This document shows, one piece after another, positions 35,466 to 43,242 of a stretch of DNA of 64,000 nucleotides; position 1 is the stretch's first letter; each line of letters begins with the position of its first letter. The DNA is from Quatrionicoccus australiensis (GTDB lineage: Bacteria; Pseudomonadota; Gammaproteobacteria; Burkholderiales; Rhodocyclaceae): NCBI RefSeq assembly GCF_020510425.1, contig NZ_JAHBAH010000001.1, positions 4,073,001 through 4,137,000 on the forward strand. The letters run 5' to 3'. The notes beneath the pieces were generated by a model, which made no database searches, had not been told where the DNA came from, and was given only the letters and a program-made list of their open reading frames with translations. The position numbers and the translations under genes were made by a program.

Positions 35466-35684
35466 ATGTTCAATCGTGCTTGTTCCCGTGTTGCCATTGC
35501 CGCCTCTGGCGTTTTCGCTTTCGCCATGTCTGGTCTTGCCGCTGCTGCGGTCGATACCACTGCGGTTGAAGCTGCTCTCACGACTGCGCAGGGTAGCGGT
35601 GAAGGCGTTGGCGGCAAGGTCATTGCTGTTGTGGCCGGTCTGGTCGTCGTCGGCGTGATCATCGCCCTCGTCAAGAAGATTTAA
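35466..35684 (+). CDS. Major coat protein (pVIII-like)
   Basis: 72-residue precursor. A signal peptide runs to about Ala27 (SGLAAAA). The mature protein of about 45 residues has an acidic/amphipathic N-terminal helix (VDTTAVEAALTTAQ), a glycine hinge, a membrane helix (KVIAVVAGLVVVGVIIALV) and a basic KKI tail that would face packaged DNA. This is the classic inovirus major coat layout. A strong ribosome site (AAAGGAG) and an immediately downstream terminator match its need for high expression. Confidence 0.9.
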   Translation: MFNRACSRVAIAASGVFAFAMSGLAAAAVDTTAVEAALTTAQGSGEGVGGKVIAVVAGLVVVGVIIALVKKI

Positions 35685-35691
35685 GGGTGAT

Positions 35692-35741
35692 TCAGGGCGC
35701 ACTTCCTCTGCCTCGCATTGGGAGTGCTGTCCTGATTTTTT
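35692..35741 (+). terminator. Terminator after the major coat gene
   Basis: Outer stem TCAGG / CCTGA and inner stem GCACTTCC / GGAGTGC (one bulge), followed by TTTTTT at 35736-35741. A terminator after gene VIII is a conserved feature of filamentous phages (seen in Ff) and separates highly expressed genes from the minor-coat and morphogenesis genes. Confidence 0.85.
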
Positions 35742-35766
35742 CCACTTCAAAAAACGGGGCGTTTCG

Positions 35767-35838
35767 GTGATATCAATCCTTGTTGGCGCTCTCCTTGTTG
35801 CCGTCTTTGTTATCGGCGTTCGGATCGGCTCTCTATGA
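35767..35838 (+). CDS. 23-residue membrane peptide, possible minor coat protein
   Basis: GTG-initiated frame of 24 codons between the coat terminator and the pIII-like gene. The product is a single hydrophobic helix (SILVGALLVAVFVIGV) ending in RIGSL. Its TGA overlaps the pIII ATG by four bases (ATGA), which is the coupling used throughout this operon. Ff pVII and pIX are similarly tiny (about 32-33 residues). The ribosome site is weak (GGGG nine bases upstream). Too short for standard gene calling. Confidence 0.6.
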   Translation: MISILVGALLVAVFVIGVRIGSL

Positions 35839-37178
35839 TCGCCCGTCTATTTCTCGTTGTTCTCGCGCTGCTCTCTGCGCCGTCGTTTGCTGCGGATCCG
35901 GCGATTCCCGCGACAAAGGAAACAGCCGTTAAGGTTGATGGTTGGGTGACCGATAACGGTGCCTATTTCCCTAAAGGTAAATTTCAGGAAGGTCCTTTGA
36001 CTCTTGCCGGTGGTATATCGGCTTGTAAGGCGTTTCAGCCTCCGGGGTCTAGCGAGTATCTATCTTTTACTCCTAATTCGGACATTACCGCTGGTAACTG
36101 CATCTGGCGTGATGCTGTGGTTTCTAATTGGGTGGTTCAGTTCGCTATTGTTGTTTACAAGCATTGTCCGGCGGGTTACTCGGATGTCTCGGGGGTTTGC
36201 GAAAAGTGGGTTTGTCCAACTGGTTACACTGGTCCGACTATGATCGGCACCGTCCGCATGTGTGAGCCGTCTAATCCTTGCGCTGATCGCGACAAAAAGC
36301 CTAACGACTTTCTCTGGGTTTCCTACAACAAGGGGCAATCCCCATACGGCTATCGCTGCAAGGATGGTTGTACGGTTTCCCAGACTGGCCCTGTCTCGCA
36401 TCCCACAATGAACCCTAACGGCGACTGGTACACCGGCGGAACTGCCGATCGTCACGACTTAATGCAAATTCAATATTATGCAATTAAGTGCGAAGCCAAT
36501 GCCCCTCAGTCGTCCCAAGGCGACCAGCCCCCGCCCAAGGTTCCTCCTGTTCCTAAGGCTCCAAAATGCGACCCCGGCGAAGGCGTGCTCACCACTTCTA
36601 CCGGCAAGGTTGCCTGCGTTCCTGAGGGCACCATGGGTGCAGCAAAGCCCGCCGAGTCTGACACGCAAAAACGCGAAGAAGATGCCAACGGCGTAAAAAA
36701 CACGACGAAAAACACGACAAAAGACCCTGTTACCGGTGCCACAACCGTTACGGAAAAAACAACGGATGCCAACGGCAATGTAATTTCTAGTTCGTCGTCC
36801 TCCAGCGGTGCCGGTGGTGGTGGCGATAATTCGGGTGACGAGCCCGGCCAGTGCGCCAAAGAGCCGGATTCACCTATCTGCAAAAAAGGCACCATCAAGG
36901 ACAAGGGCAATTACGGCACTGATCAGGACGGCAAGCTAGAACAGGCGAAGGCTGAACTATCGGCTAAGTTTTCCGAGATTCGCGGCGCTTTGTCTAACCA
37001 GTTTCGCTATAACGGCTCCACTGGCGGCGGCTCGTTGCCATGCCCTGCGCCCGTCACTGTCCTCGGCGCGACTATCTCGTTTTGTGTGGCTGACTACTCC
37101 TCTAGCCTCTCGGTCATTGGCGATATTATTGTTTTCGCAGCCACCATCATTGCTGCAATCATCGTGGTGACTGCCTAA
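35835..37178 (+). CDS. pIII-like minor coat/attachment protein
   Basis: 447-residue exported protein in the gIII position. Signal peptide to about residue 19-20 (PSFA). An N-terminal cysteine-rich receptor-binding region (about 21-225) contains EGF/lectin-like spacing (CPAGYSDVSGVCEKWVCPTGY). A Pro/Lys/Thr and then Ser/Gly-rich linker (about 225-340, including seven consecutive Ser) leads to a C-terminal domain with a final membrane anchor (about 424-446). Attachment proteins vary by host, so similarity to Ff pIII is architectural only. Base composition is more AT-rich than host genes. Confidence 0.8.
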   Translation: MIARLFLVVLALLSAPSFAADPAIPATKETAVKVDGWVTDNGAYFPKGKFQEGPLTLAGGISACKAFQPPGSSEYLSFTPNSDITAGNCIWRDAVVSNWVVQFAIVVYKHCPAGYSDVSGVCEKWVCPTGYTGPTMIGTVRMCEPSNPCADRDKKPNDFLWVSYNKGQSPYGYRCKDGCTVSQTGPVSHPTMNPNGDWYTGGTADRHDLMQIQYYAIKCEANAPQSSQGDQPPPKVPPVPKAPKCDPGEGVLTTSTGKVACVPEGTMGAAKPAESDTQKREEDANGVKNTTKNTTKDPVTGATTVTEKTTDANGNVISSSSSSSGAGGGGDNSGDEPGQCAKEPDSPICKKGTIKDKGNYGTDQDGKLEQAKAELSAKFSEIRGALSNQFRYNGSTGGGSLPCPAPVTVLGATISFCVADYSSSLSVIGDIIVFAATIIAAIIVVTA

Positions 37179-37498
37179 TGTTTGAGTTCCTAAATTCAGT
37201 ATCGGATTTCTTCCAGTTCGGCATATACGGCTGGTTTGAAGAGACCGCGATTTACCTCACGTCGACGCTGCTTATCTGGTGGGTTAAAGCGCAAATTTCA
37301 TCCATTGAATTCGCTTGGGGTGTCGCGCAGCAGATCCTGCAGGGCTTCGATGTGGCGTCGAAGATCGCACTCGGTTTTTCCCAGCTTCCCGGTGATGCTG
37401 CGGCTACCGCTGCATTTTTCCGCTTTCCCGAAGCTGTTAGCATCATCGTGAGCGGCGGCGCTACTCGCTTCGTTCTCCGTATGCTGCCGGGGTTCTAA
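37178..37498 (+). CDS. pVI-like (DUF2523) minor coat protein
   Basis: 106-residue membrane protein with hydrophobic segments near 20-38, 60-75 and 85-100, located between the pIII-like gene and zot, the pVI position. Pattern (FGIYGWFEETAIYLTSTLLIWW) fits the DUF2523 inovirus family, which forms part of the virion terminal cap. It overlaps both neighbours by one base (TAATG). Confidence 0.8.
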   Translation: MFEFLNSVSDFFQFGIYGWFEETAIYLTSTLLIWWVKAQISSIEFAWGVAQQILQGFDVASKIALGFSQLPGDAAATAAFFRFPEAVSIIVSGGATRFVLRMLPGF

Positions 37499-38691
37499 TG
37501 CCCATTAAAATTCATCACGGCCCCCCAGGGTCATTTAAGACGGCTGGGGCCATGGCAGATGACTTCATCCGCGAAGCCAAGGCGGGGCGCTTGATTGTTA
37601 CCAACGTTCGAGGGGTCACAAGGGAGCGCGCCTTAAAGGTCTTTCCAGACCTGCCGGATACCTTCGATGTAATCAATGTTCCCGATACCGACGAAGAAGG
37701 GCGCAAGCGGTGGGCTGAGTGGTTCCACTGGGTGCCTAAAGGTGCCTTTATCTTCGTTGACGAAGTGCAAGACATCTGGCCGAAGCGCTGGAAAGAAGCC
37801 GACATTCGCGCCCTCGACTATCCGGGCGGCTTGCGCAAAGCTACCGCCGATGATCGCCCGTTCTGCTGGGATCAGGCGTGGGATAAACACAGACATTGGA
37901 ACTGGGATATAGTCGCCACCTGTCCCGCTTATTCAAAGGTTCGCGAAGATATTAAGGCTGTTGCAGATGCTGCGTACAAGCATAAGGACCTTGCGCTGAT
38001 CGGTTGGACTGGTCGCTATGTTGAGGCGATGCACCTCGCGGACGATACTGGCAAGGCGCAGTCTGATTTCCTGACCATCCAGCAAAAGAAGGTTCCTTCC
38101 CATGTCTTTAAGCTCTACGACTCAACCGCCACAGGCGCATTCCGCGTCAATGCCAACGGCTTCAACCTTTTCAAGTCGCCTCGCGTCGCGTTACTTCTCG
38201 CTGTACTGTGCGGCGCTCTCTATATGGGCTTTGCTGGCCCTCCCATTAAGCTCTTTCCGGGTTCTCCTTCGGTGGCTACTGCAAACCCCGGCGGCGCGGC
38301 TTCTTCGTCGTCTGGTGCTCAGGTTAGGCCTGTTTCTACTGTCGCTGTATCTCCTGTCGATTTTTCTAAGGATGCTCGCGTAGAGCCGTTGATTGATGGT
38401 GATGCCTTCATTCTCGCTTCGTTCCGTGGTGCCGGTCGTCATATGCGCTATGAGCTTCGCCACAAGGGCGCGCGCATCACTGACGAGGATTTGCTTGATA
38501 TGGGCTACGCCGTCACGCCTCGCGGCTTCTGTGGCCTGCACGTTGCGCGTGATGGCTTCCAGCGGTTCATAACCTGCGACATTCCCAAGGAAGAGCGCAG
38601 GGAACGTGAGGCTGAAAAGAGTGTTGTCGCTGCTGACAAGGGCAGGGCGGGGCGTGATTCTGTTCCTGTCGATCCTCCCTTAAATGGTTAG
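37498..38691 (+). CDS. Zot-family assembly ATPase (pI-like)
   Basis: 397-residue inner-membrane morphogenesis ATPase. Walker A GPPGSFKT (8-15), Walker B with Asp88-Glu89 in FIFVDEVQD, one membrane helix (about 231-250) and a periplasmic C-terminal domain of about 145 residues. It drives extrusion of phage through a secretin. No pIV secretin gene is present, so a host type II/IV secretin is the likely partner. Overlaps the pVI-like gene by one base. Confidence 0.92.
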   Translation: MPIKIHHGPPGSFKTAGAMADDFIREAKAGRLIVTNVRGVTRERALKVFPDLPDTFDVINVPDTDEEGRKRWAEWFHWVPKGAFIFVDEVQDIWPKRWKEADIRALDYPGGLRKATADDRPFCWDQAWDKHRHWNWDIVATCPAYSKVREDIKAVADAAYKHKDLALIGWTGRYVEAMHLADDTGKAQSDFLTIQQKKVPSHVFKLYDSTATGAFRVNANGFNLFKSPRVALLLAVLCGALYMGFAGPPIKLFPGSPSVATANPGGAASSSSGAQVRPVSTVAVSPVDFSKDARVEPLIDGDAFILASFRGAGRHMRYELRHKGARITDEDLLDMGYAVTPRGFCGLHVARDGFQRFITCDIPKEERREREAEKSVVAADKGRAGRDSVPVDPPLNG

Positions 38692-39003
38692 CGTCGGGAG
38701 TGTCGCGGGCGGTGTCACAAGTGCTGCGGCGACGCCGCCGCAATAGACGCCCTCCGCATCCTCGGCTATCGTCCTGGTTAGATCGCACTAGACTAGACCG
38801 ATCAGCGGGTCATATGACCAAAGCCGACCCCGAAGGCCATGCACTCAAACCGCTCACCCCTCTACAAACCCGCTTTTTCCTCTTTGGTGCTGGCTGTAAT
38901 TCATTTTCTAGGCCTGATAGATCAGGGCGCTAGGCTGGTGAGCCCCGGCCTGTAAGGGATTCGCTAGTATAAAATGATAGTTTCATCATCTCGGGAGGGT
39001 CGC
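38692..39003. other. Phage intergenic region with hairpins
   Basis: 312 bases without a convincing gene. It contains a 7-bp hairpin TGCGGCG / CGCCGCA (38725-38742), a perfect 12-base palindrome GGTCATATGACC (38808-38819), a 5-bp hairpin CCTGA / TCAGG (38913-38926) and a -10-like TATAAA near 38970 for the next gene. Such a region after the morphogenesis gene is where filamentous phages keep the packaging signal and complementary-strand origin; assignment is inferred. Confidence 0.5.
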
Positions 39004-39384
39004 ATGCGCTATCTATTTTTGCTGTTGTTGTTAGCGGCTCAATTGGCCAGCGCTGACGCTTACAAATGCAAAGGCGAAAATGGTAAGGCGGTCATTACTG
39101 CTACGCCATGTGAGGCTGGCTATACGGGCGTAGGTGTGGCCAGGTCAGATAGCACAGACCAGCACTCATATAATCAAGCGCAGGCCGATCTGCGTCGTCA
39201 AAAAGAATGGCTTGCGGGTCGTGAGGAAGCTCAGCGAAGGGATGCTTCAATCGCTCATCGTCAGTCGTCAGTTGCTGCGCTTCCGTCGCCTCCGGTTCCA
39301 GAACAGTCCAGTTCCGGTTCGATTTTTGATAAGTCGTGGGGCTGCGGCGGTCGTTCGTGTCCTTCAACAGCTACAAGGCGTTGA
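39004..39384 (+). CDS. Exported DUF4124-domain protein carried by the prophage
   Basis: 126-residue protein with signal peptide (LFLLLLLAAQLASA) and an N-terminal DUF4124 unit (YKCKGENGKAVITATPCEAGY), followed by a Gln/Arg/Ser-rich tail. DUF4124 proteins are common periplasmic proteins of betaproteobacteria; a host member is at 50904-51383. GGGAGG precedes ATG 39004. It is not part of the known inovirus core and may be a cargo (moron) gene. Confidence 0.75.
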   Translation: MRYLFLLLLLAAQLASADAYKCKGENGKAVITATPCEAGYTGVGVARSDSTDQHSYNQAQADLRRQKEWLAGREEAQRRDASIAHRQSSVAALPSPPVPEQSSSGSIFDKSWGCGGRSCPSTATRR

Positions 39385-39396
39385 TTTCATCGGGTC

Positions 39397-39687
39397 GTGT
39401 TTCAGTTTTCGCTTTTCCCGGCTGACACAAAAAGCCATTTCGGTGCGATTGCCAATTACTACTGGCAGCTTCGGGCGATTCGTCCGCATCAAGGCGCTAG
39501 GCGGCGGTGGTTGTATCGTCAGATAGCGAAACATAAGGCCATTTTGATTGCCGATGGATACGACGTGGAACTCTTGCGTCTGTGGTGCCGGCAGTGGGCA
39601 AGGTGCTATCGCGAAGAGTCCAGGGTGCGTTTTCAGGTCTATTTACAAAATAATTCGACTATTTCGCAAAAAACCCGATGGACATAA
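39397..39687 (+). CDS. Hypothetical protein at the prophage right end
   Basis: 96-residue basic protein with an aromatic-rich N-terminus (HFGAIANYYWQLRAIRPHQGARRRWLYRQIAKHKA) and two cysteines in a WCRQWARC motif. No signal peptide or membrane helix. GTG start at 39397, 12 bases after the preceding stop, no clear ribosome site. It ends 12 bases before the dif arm. The composition looks coding, but I do not know the family. Confidence 0.55.
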   Translation: MFQFSLFPADTKSHFGAIANYYWQLRAIRPHQGARRRWLYRQIAKHKAILIADGYDVELLRLWCRQWARCYREESRVRFQVYLQNNSTISQKTRWT

Positions 39688-39699
39688 AAATATTCTGCG

Positions 39700-39727
39700 A
39701 CTTAACATAATACAAATTATGCGTGTA
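39700..39727. other. dif: attR / chromosomal dif site
   Basis: XerD arm ACTTAACATAA (39700-39710, 10 of 11 matches to E. coli ATTTAACATAA), hexamer TACAAA (39711-39716), XerC arm TTATGCGTGTA (39717-39727, first seven bases identical to E. coli TTATGCGCACC). It is a complete 28-bp dif, reconstituted from a phage XerD arm and the host XerC arm. It should remain functional for chromosome dimer resolution. Confidence 0.88.
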
Positions 39728-39741
39728 TTTGATCCCGCAAA

Positions 39742-39760
39742 AACCACCTTTTCGGTGGTT
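39742..39760 (-). terminator. Bidirectional terminator beside dif
   Basis: Stem AACCACC / GGTGGTT with TTTTC loop. On the minus strand it is followed by TTTTGCGG, suitable for ending the gene at 39772-40356. On the plus strand it is followed by CTTGTTTC and may stop transcription leaving the prophage. Confidence 0.8.
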
Positions 39761-39771
39761 CTTGTTTCGAC

Positions 39772-40356
39772 TTAGCGTTTTGCCGGTGAAAACGATTCTT
39801 CCTCGATCAGCCAGTGTCCTTCGCTACGCCGCAATTGCAGTTTCTTGATGCCCTTGTCGCTACGGATCTGCGAGCGATAGTTCTGCGAGAACGTCACGGT
39901 TGCCTGATTCAAGGAGTCGACAACGATTTTCGGCTCGCCCAGCGTCAGCTCGATTTTTCCGGCCTGCGCGATAACGCGTTTGCGACTGGCCTGCCAGTTT
40001 GCCGGGCCAACTTCGCGTCCCTTGAAGTTCGGCGTGTAGAACGCCAGGTAGGCATCGACATCACGGGCTGCCCAGGCGTCGCGCCAGGCATTCAGAGTGC
40101 TGCGAATCTCGCTTTCCGTCGTCGGGCCTGATTCAGCGGCCTTGCTGACAGGTGCCGCAGCTGCCGGACTGGCGGCAACACTCATCGGCACGGCGGTTTC
40201 AACGCTCGCCTCTGTTTTGCCACTCGTCTGGACGCTTTCGCTTTGTGCCGGTGCATCGAACAGCCAGTCAATCGTCTTGTTGCAGCCGGACAACCCCGGA
40301 AGGATTGCCAGCGCGGTCAATAGTCCAACGGTGCCTTGTCCAAATACCCTTTTCAT
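39772..40356 (-). CDS. Lipoprotein with SnoaL/NTF2-like (Cds6-type) domain
   Basis: 194-residue lipoprotein: lipobox LSGC near residue 25, an Ala/Pro/Ser/Glu-rich linker (about 30-85), then an NTF2-like domain (about 88-192) starting TESEIRSTLNAWRDAWAARDVDAYLAFYTPNF. This domain resembles the C-terminal Cds6/L,D-transpeptidase-associated module. Function unknown, probably envelope binding. ATG 40356 follows GGGAG. First host gene right of dif. Confidence 0.8.
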   Translation of the reverse strand: MKRVFGQGTVGLLTALAILPGLSGCNKTIDWLFDAPAQSESVQTSGKTEASVETAVPMSVAASPAAAAPVSKAAESGPTTESEIRSTLNAWRDAWAARDVDAYLAFYTPNFKGREVGPANWQASRKRVIAQAGKIELTLGEPKIVVDSLNQATVTFSQNYRSQIRSDKGIKKLQLRRSEGHWLIEEESFSPAKR

Positions 40357-40407
40357 TACTCCCCCCTCGTTTGGCATATGACAGAGTCGCCATACTCTCA
40401 CATAAGC

Positions 40408-41067
40408 TTACTGAATTTCTATGCTTACCGAGCGTCCGGACTTGCCGCCAGCTCGCCGCAGCAGGTCGCCGATGTCGGTGTTCTGGTTCTTGAGTGCAAC
40501 ATCGAGTGCCGTTTCTCCGGACTGCAGTGTTCTCGCCGGATCAGCCTTGTTTTTCAGGAGCAGTTCGACGATTTCGCGATGGCCGCCGCGAGCTGCGGCG
40601 ATCAACGGTGTCGTGCCATTTTCGCTGGGTGAGTTCAGGTCGGCCCCGGCCTTGATCAGCAATTCGGCAATGTCGAGACGACCGGCAAATGCGGCATAAG
40701 CTAGCGGTGTCCAGCCCGGCATATTGACGTTGGCGCCAGCCGCCAGCAACAGTTCTACCACTTTGCGGTGGCCGAAATAAGCAGCCAGGCGCAGCGCAGT
40801 ATCACCCGAAGCATTGCGGGCGTTGAGCTTGGCGCGCTGCTTGATCAGGAAATCGACCAGTTCGGCATGGCCGTCCCGAGCGGCAAGCATCAGCAGCGTA
40901 TTGCCGTCGATGTCGGTACTGTCGATCGAAGCCCCCTTCCCGGTCAGCGCGGCGACTTCACGCGTGTCACCGAGCTTGGCGGAGCTGATCAGGTCATCAT
41001 AAGTTGCCGCTTGGGCGAAAACAGGGAGCAACAGCGCGACCGCTACGGTCAACAACGTTTTTTTCAT
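40408..41067 (-). CDS. Exported ankyrin-repeat protein
   Basis: 219-residue protein. Signal peptide (TLLTVAVALLLPVFAQAA) followed by about five ankyrin repeats (DIDGNTLLMLAARDGHAELVDFLI, SGDTALRLAAYFGHRKVVELLL, TPLAYAAFAGRLDIAELLI, NGTTPLIAAARGGHREIVELLL and a terminal partial one). Periplasmic ankyrin proteins act as binding scaffolds; partner unknown. The long upstream extension of the frame overlaps tatD and is not used. It starts five bases after the tatD stop on the same strand, so is probably in the tmk-holB-pilZ-tatD operon. Confidence 0.85.
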   Translation of the reverse strand: MKKTLLTVAVALLLPVFAQAATYDDLISSAKLGDTREVAALTGKGASIDSTDIDGNTLLMLAARDGHAELVDFLIKQRAKLNARNASGDTALRLAAYFGHRKVVELLLAAGANVNMPGWTPLAYAAFAGRLDIAELLIKAGADLNSPSENGTTPLIAAARGGHREIVELLLKNKADPARTLQSGETALDVALKNQNTDIGDLLRRAGGKSGRSVSIEIQ

Positions 41068-41072
41068 GATTT

Positions 41073-41846
41073 TCAAGGGCGCTTGGCGTGTTTGAAGAGG
41101 CGGAAGAAGTTGTCGGTCGTTGCATCCGCCAGCTGTTCGGCTGACAAGCCGCGCAGACGGGCGATTTCTTCGGCGACGTGCATGACATAGGCCGGCTGGT
41201 TGGGCTTGCCGCGATACGGCACCGGCGCCAGATAGGGCGAATCGGTTTCGACCAGAATGCGGTCGAGCGGGCATTTCTGCGCAACTTCCTTTACCTGGCT
41301 GGCATTCTTGAAGGTGACGATGCCGGAAAACGACAGATAGAAACCGAGATCGAGCGCCTGGCGCCCGATTTCCCAGTCTTCGGTAAAACAGTGCATGACG
41401 CCGCCAACCGTATCAGCGCCCTCTTCCTGCAGCAGGCGCAGCGTGTCGGCTGCTGAGTCGCGGGTATGCACGACCAGCGGCTTGCCACAACGTTTGGCGG
41501 CTTCGATATGGGTGCGAAAACGGGCGCGCTGCCATTCCGGCTTGTCTTTCTGCCAGTAATAATCGAGACCGGTTTCGCCAATGGCAATGATCTTGGGATG
41601 GCTGGCCAGCTCAACCAGGCGATCTGCCGTCGGCTCCTCGACATCGGTGTATTCGGGATGCACACCAACGGTGGCAAACAGCCGCTCGTCCTGTTCGGCA
41701 ACCGCCATGACCCTGGCGTGATCCTCGAGATTGACGCCAATGCAGACGGCGCACCCTACCCCGTTTTCCTGCATGCGTTGCAGGACATCAGGCAGACGAT
41801 CCGCCAGATCCGGGAAATCAAGATGGCAATGCGAGTCGACCAGCAT
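41073..41846 (-). CDS. TatD-family metal-dependent hydrolase (YcfH type)
   Basis: 257-residue TIM-barrel hydrolase/DNase. The metal motif HCHLDF is at residues 6-11, with GVHPEY, GETGLDYYW, VVHTRDS, GVMHCFTE and the ETDSPYL strand giving the other ligands. ATG 41846 begins the standard MLVDSHCHLD N-terminus. Same order (tmk-holB-pilZ-tatD/ycfH) is found in many proteobacteria, which supports the YcfH assignment. Confidence 0.93.
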   Translation of the reverse strand: MLVDSHCHLDFPDLADRLPDVLQRMQENGVGCAVCIGVNLEDHARVMAVAEQDERLFATVGVHPEYTDVEEPTADRLVELASHPKIIAIGETGLDYYWQKDKPEWQRARFRTHIEAAKRCGKPLVVHTRDSAADTLRLLQEEGADTVGGVMHCFTEDWEIGRQALDLGFYLSFSGIVTFKNASQVKEVAQKCPLDRILVETDSPYLAPVPYRGKPNQPAYVMHVAEEIARLRGLSAEQLADATTDNFFRLFKHAKRP

Positions 41847-41853
41847 GGGTCGC

Positions 41854-42216
41854 TTAAAGCGTATGCGTCGGACGGGTGGATTGCATGACGCCGCCGAGCA
41901 GGCCCTCGATCTTGCGGCGCGCTTCCTGACCACTTTCGTCATTGTTGAAATGCACGCCGATGCCCTGCGCCCGGCCATTCTGGGCGCCCGGCGGAGTGAT
42001 CCAGACGACGGTGCCGGCAATCGGCAGCTTGGCCGGATCATCCATCAGCGACAGCAGCATGAAGACTTCGTCACCGAGGTTGTAGCCGCGCGTCGTCGGA
42101 ATGAAGATACCGCCACTGCGCAGATGCGGCATGAACGCAGCGTATAGCGCGGATTTCGAGTTGATGTTCAGCGAGAGAACGCTCGGGCGCTGCGGGGCGG
42201 ATTTGGCTTCACTCAT
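41854..42216 (-). CDS. pilZ: PilZ-domain protein (type IV pilus biogenesis type)
   Basis: 120-residue PilZ protein. Pattern from VLSLNINSKSALYAAFMPHL through GGIFIPTT, LGDEVFMLLSLMD and GTVVWITPPGAQNGRAQGIGVHF matches the PilZ proper of the holB-pilZ-tatD cluster, which often lacks the RxxxR c-di-GMP-binding motif. No RxxxR is visible here, so it probably acts through protein partners (PilB/FimX type). Confidence 0.88.
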   Translation of the reverse strand: MSEAKSAPQRPSVLSLNINSKSALYAAFMPHLRSGGIFIPTTRGYNLGDEVFMLLSLMDDPAKLPIAGTVVWITPPGAQNGRAQGIGVHFNNDESGQEARRKIEGLLGGVMQSTRPTHTL

Positions 42217-42222
42217 CGTTGA

Positions 42223-43242
42223 TCAATTGGCAAACAGGGCTCGATAGTCCAGAAAAACACCTTCCAGAAAAAGTTTTGCGTTGAGCGGTTGCTCTGCTTC
42301 CTGGCGGCGTTTAATCATGTCGCGGTAGGCGTGGTTCAGGCGTACGGCCGGAATCATATCAGCCAGACCGGATATTGTGGCCTGCTGCGGCAGAAAATAT
42401 CGCACTGGCAAGCCGTTGCGGGCCATCGTCAAATCGACCAGCCATTTTTGCAGGGCTTCAACAACGGTCTTGAGCAGCAGCTTGCCCTTGCTGTCCTTGA
42501 TGACCTTTTCCAGTTCGGCTGCTATGCCGAGCGCATCGGCATTCCTGCCGGTCGACAGGCGTTTGATCAGCATTTCCAGCCAGGCGCCCTGCCCGGATGC
42601 CGACAACTCCAGCGCCAGCCCCGGCGAACCACCGGCCAGCGCCAGCCAGCGCCCGGCGTCGGCAAGCCCGGCTTCAGCCAGTGCTTTCTCGGCGGCCTTG
42701 GTTTGCGGCAGCGGTACCGGTACCACCTGGCAACGACTGCGTATCGTCGGCAGCAGACGCAACGGTTCATTGGAAATCAATAAAAACAATGTTCCTGGCG
42801 CAGGTTCTTCAAGTGTTTTGAGAAGTGCGTTTGCGGTATTGCGATTCATCGCTTCGGCCGGATTGACCAGAATGATGCGCAAACCGGCGCGGTGCGTACC
42901 GATGGTCAGGAAGTCGTCGAGCCCCCGCACCTGATCGATGGTGATCTGCTGGCTCGGCTTTTTCTTGCCGTCCTCGACCTCGCCTTCATCGGACAAGGCG
43001 TCCGGTTGCAGCAGACGAAAATCGGGGTGGTTGCCCTGGCTGTACCAGTTGCAAGCCAGGCATTTGCCACAGGCCTGACCGTTGCCCTGCGGCTGTTCGC
43101 ACAGGAGGCTGGCGGCAAACAGGCGCGCGAGATCGTACTTTCCCGTACCTTTCTGGCCGACCAGCAACAAGGAATGCGGCAACTGCTGGCGACGCGCCTG
43201 CAGTCCAGCCCAGACTTTGCTGTGAAGATCAATAACGTTCAT
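42223..43242 (-). CDS. holB: DNA polymerase III delta-prime subunit
   Basis: 339-residue clamp-loader subunit. It has the P-loop-like GQKGTGK (altered from GxxGxGKT, as usual for delta-prime), a zinc module (CGKCLAC with an upstream Cys), the [14 protein letters not shown] strand and the sensor-1 [13 protein letters not shown] region. The start overlaps the tmk stop by four bases. It loads the beta clamp with DnaX and HolA. Confidence 0.93.
   Translation of the reverse strand: MNVIDLHSKVWAGLQARRQQLPHSLLLVGQKGTGKYDLARLFAASLLCEQPQGNGQACGKCLACNWYSQGNHPDFRLLQPDALSDEGEVEDGKKKPSQQITIDQVRGLDDFLTIGTHRAGLRIILVNPAEAMNRNTANALLKTLEEPAPGTLFLLISNEPLRLLPTIRSRCQVVPVPLPQTKAAEKALAEAGLADAGRWLALAGGSPGLALELSASGQGAWLEMLIKRLSTGRNADALGIAAELEKVIKDSKGKLLLKTVVEALQKWLVDLTMARNGLPVRYFLPQQATISGLADMIPAVRLNHAYRDMIKRRQEAEQPLNAKLFLEGVFLDYRALFAN

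Larger units (their letters stand above)
32460..39716. mobile_element. Filamentous prophage (inovirus) integrated at dif
   Basis: Element bounded by the 12-bp direct repeat ACATAATACAAA at 32460-32471 and 39705-39716, giving a phage genome of about 7245 bases. Gene order is that of inoviruses: regulator (opposite strand), Rep, SSB, small virion genes, major coat with downstream terminator, pIII-like, pVI-like, Zot. It encodes no integrase or transposase and no secretin. The right junction is a near-consensus dif, which indicates integration by host XerC/XerD as known for CTX- and VGJ-type phages. All expected core genes are intact, so it may be active. Two extra genes lie between zot and attR. 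Confidence 0.92.

Noticed and set aside
38813..38932. 39-codon frame starting in the palindrome of the phage intergenic region
   Set aside because: No ribosome site, no hydrophobic or conserved-looking segment, and it crosses hairpins that look like DNA signals.
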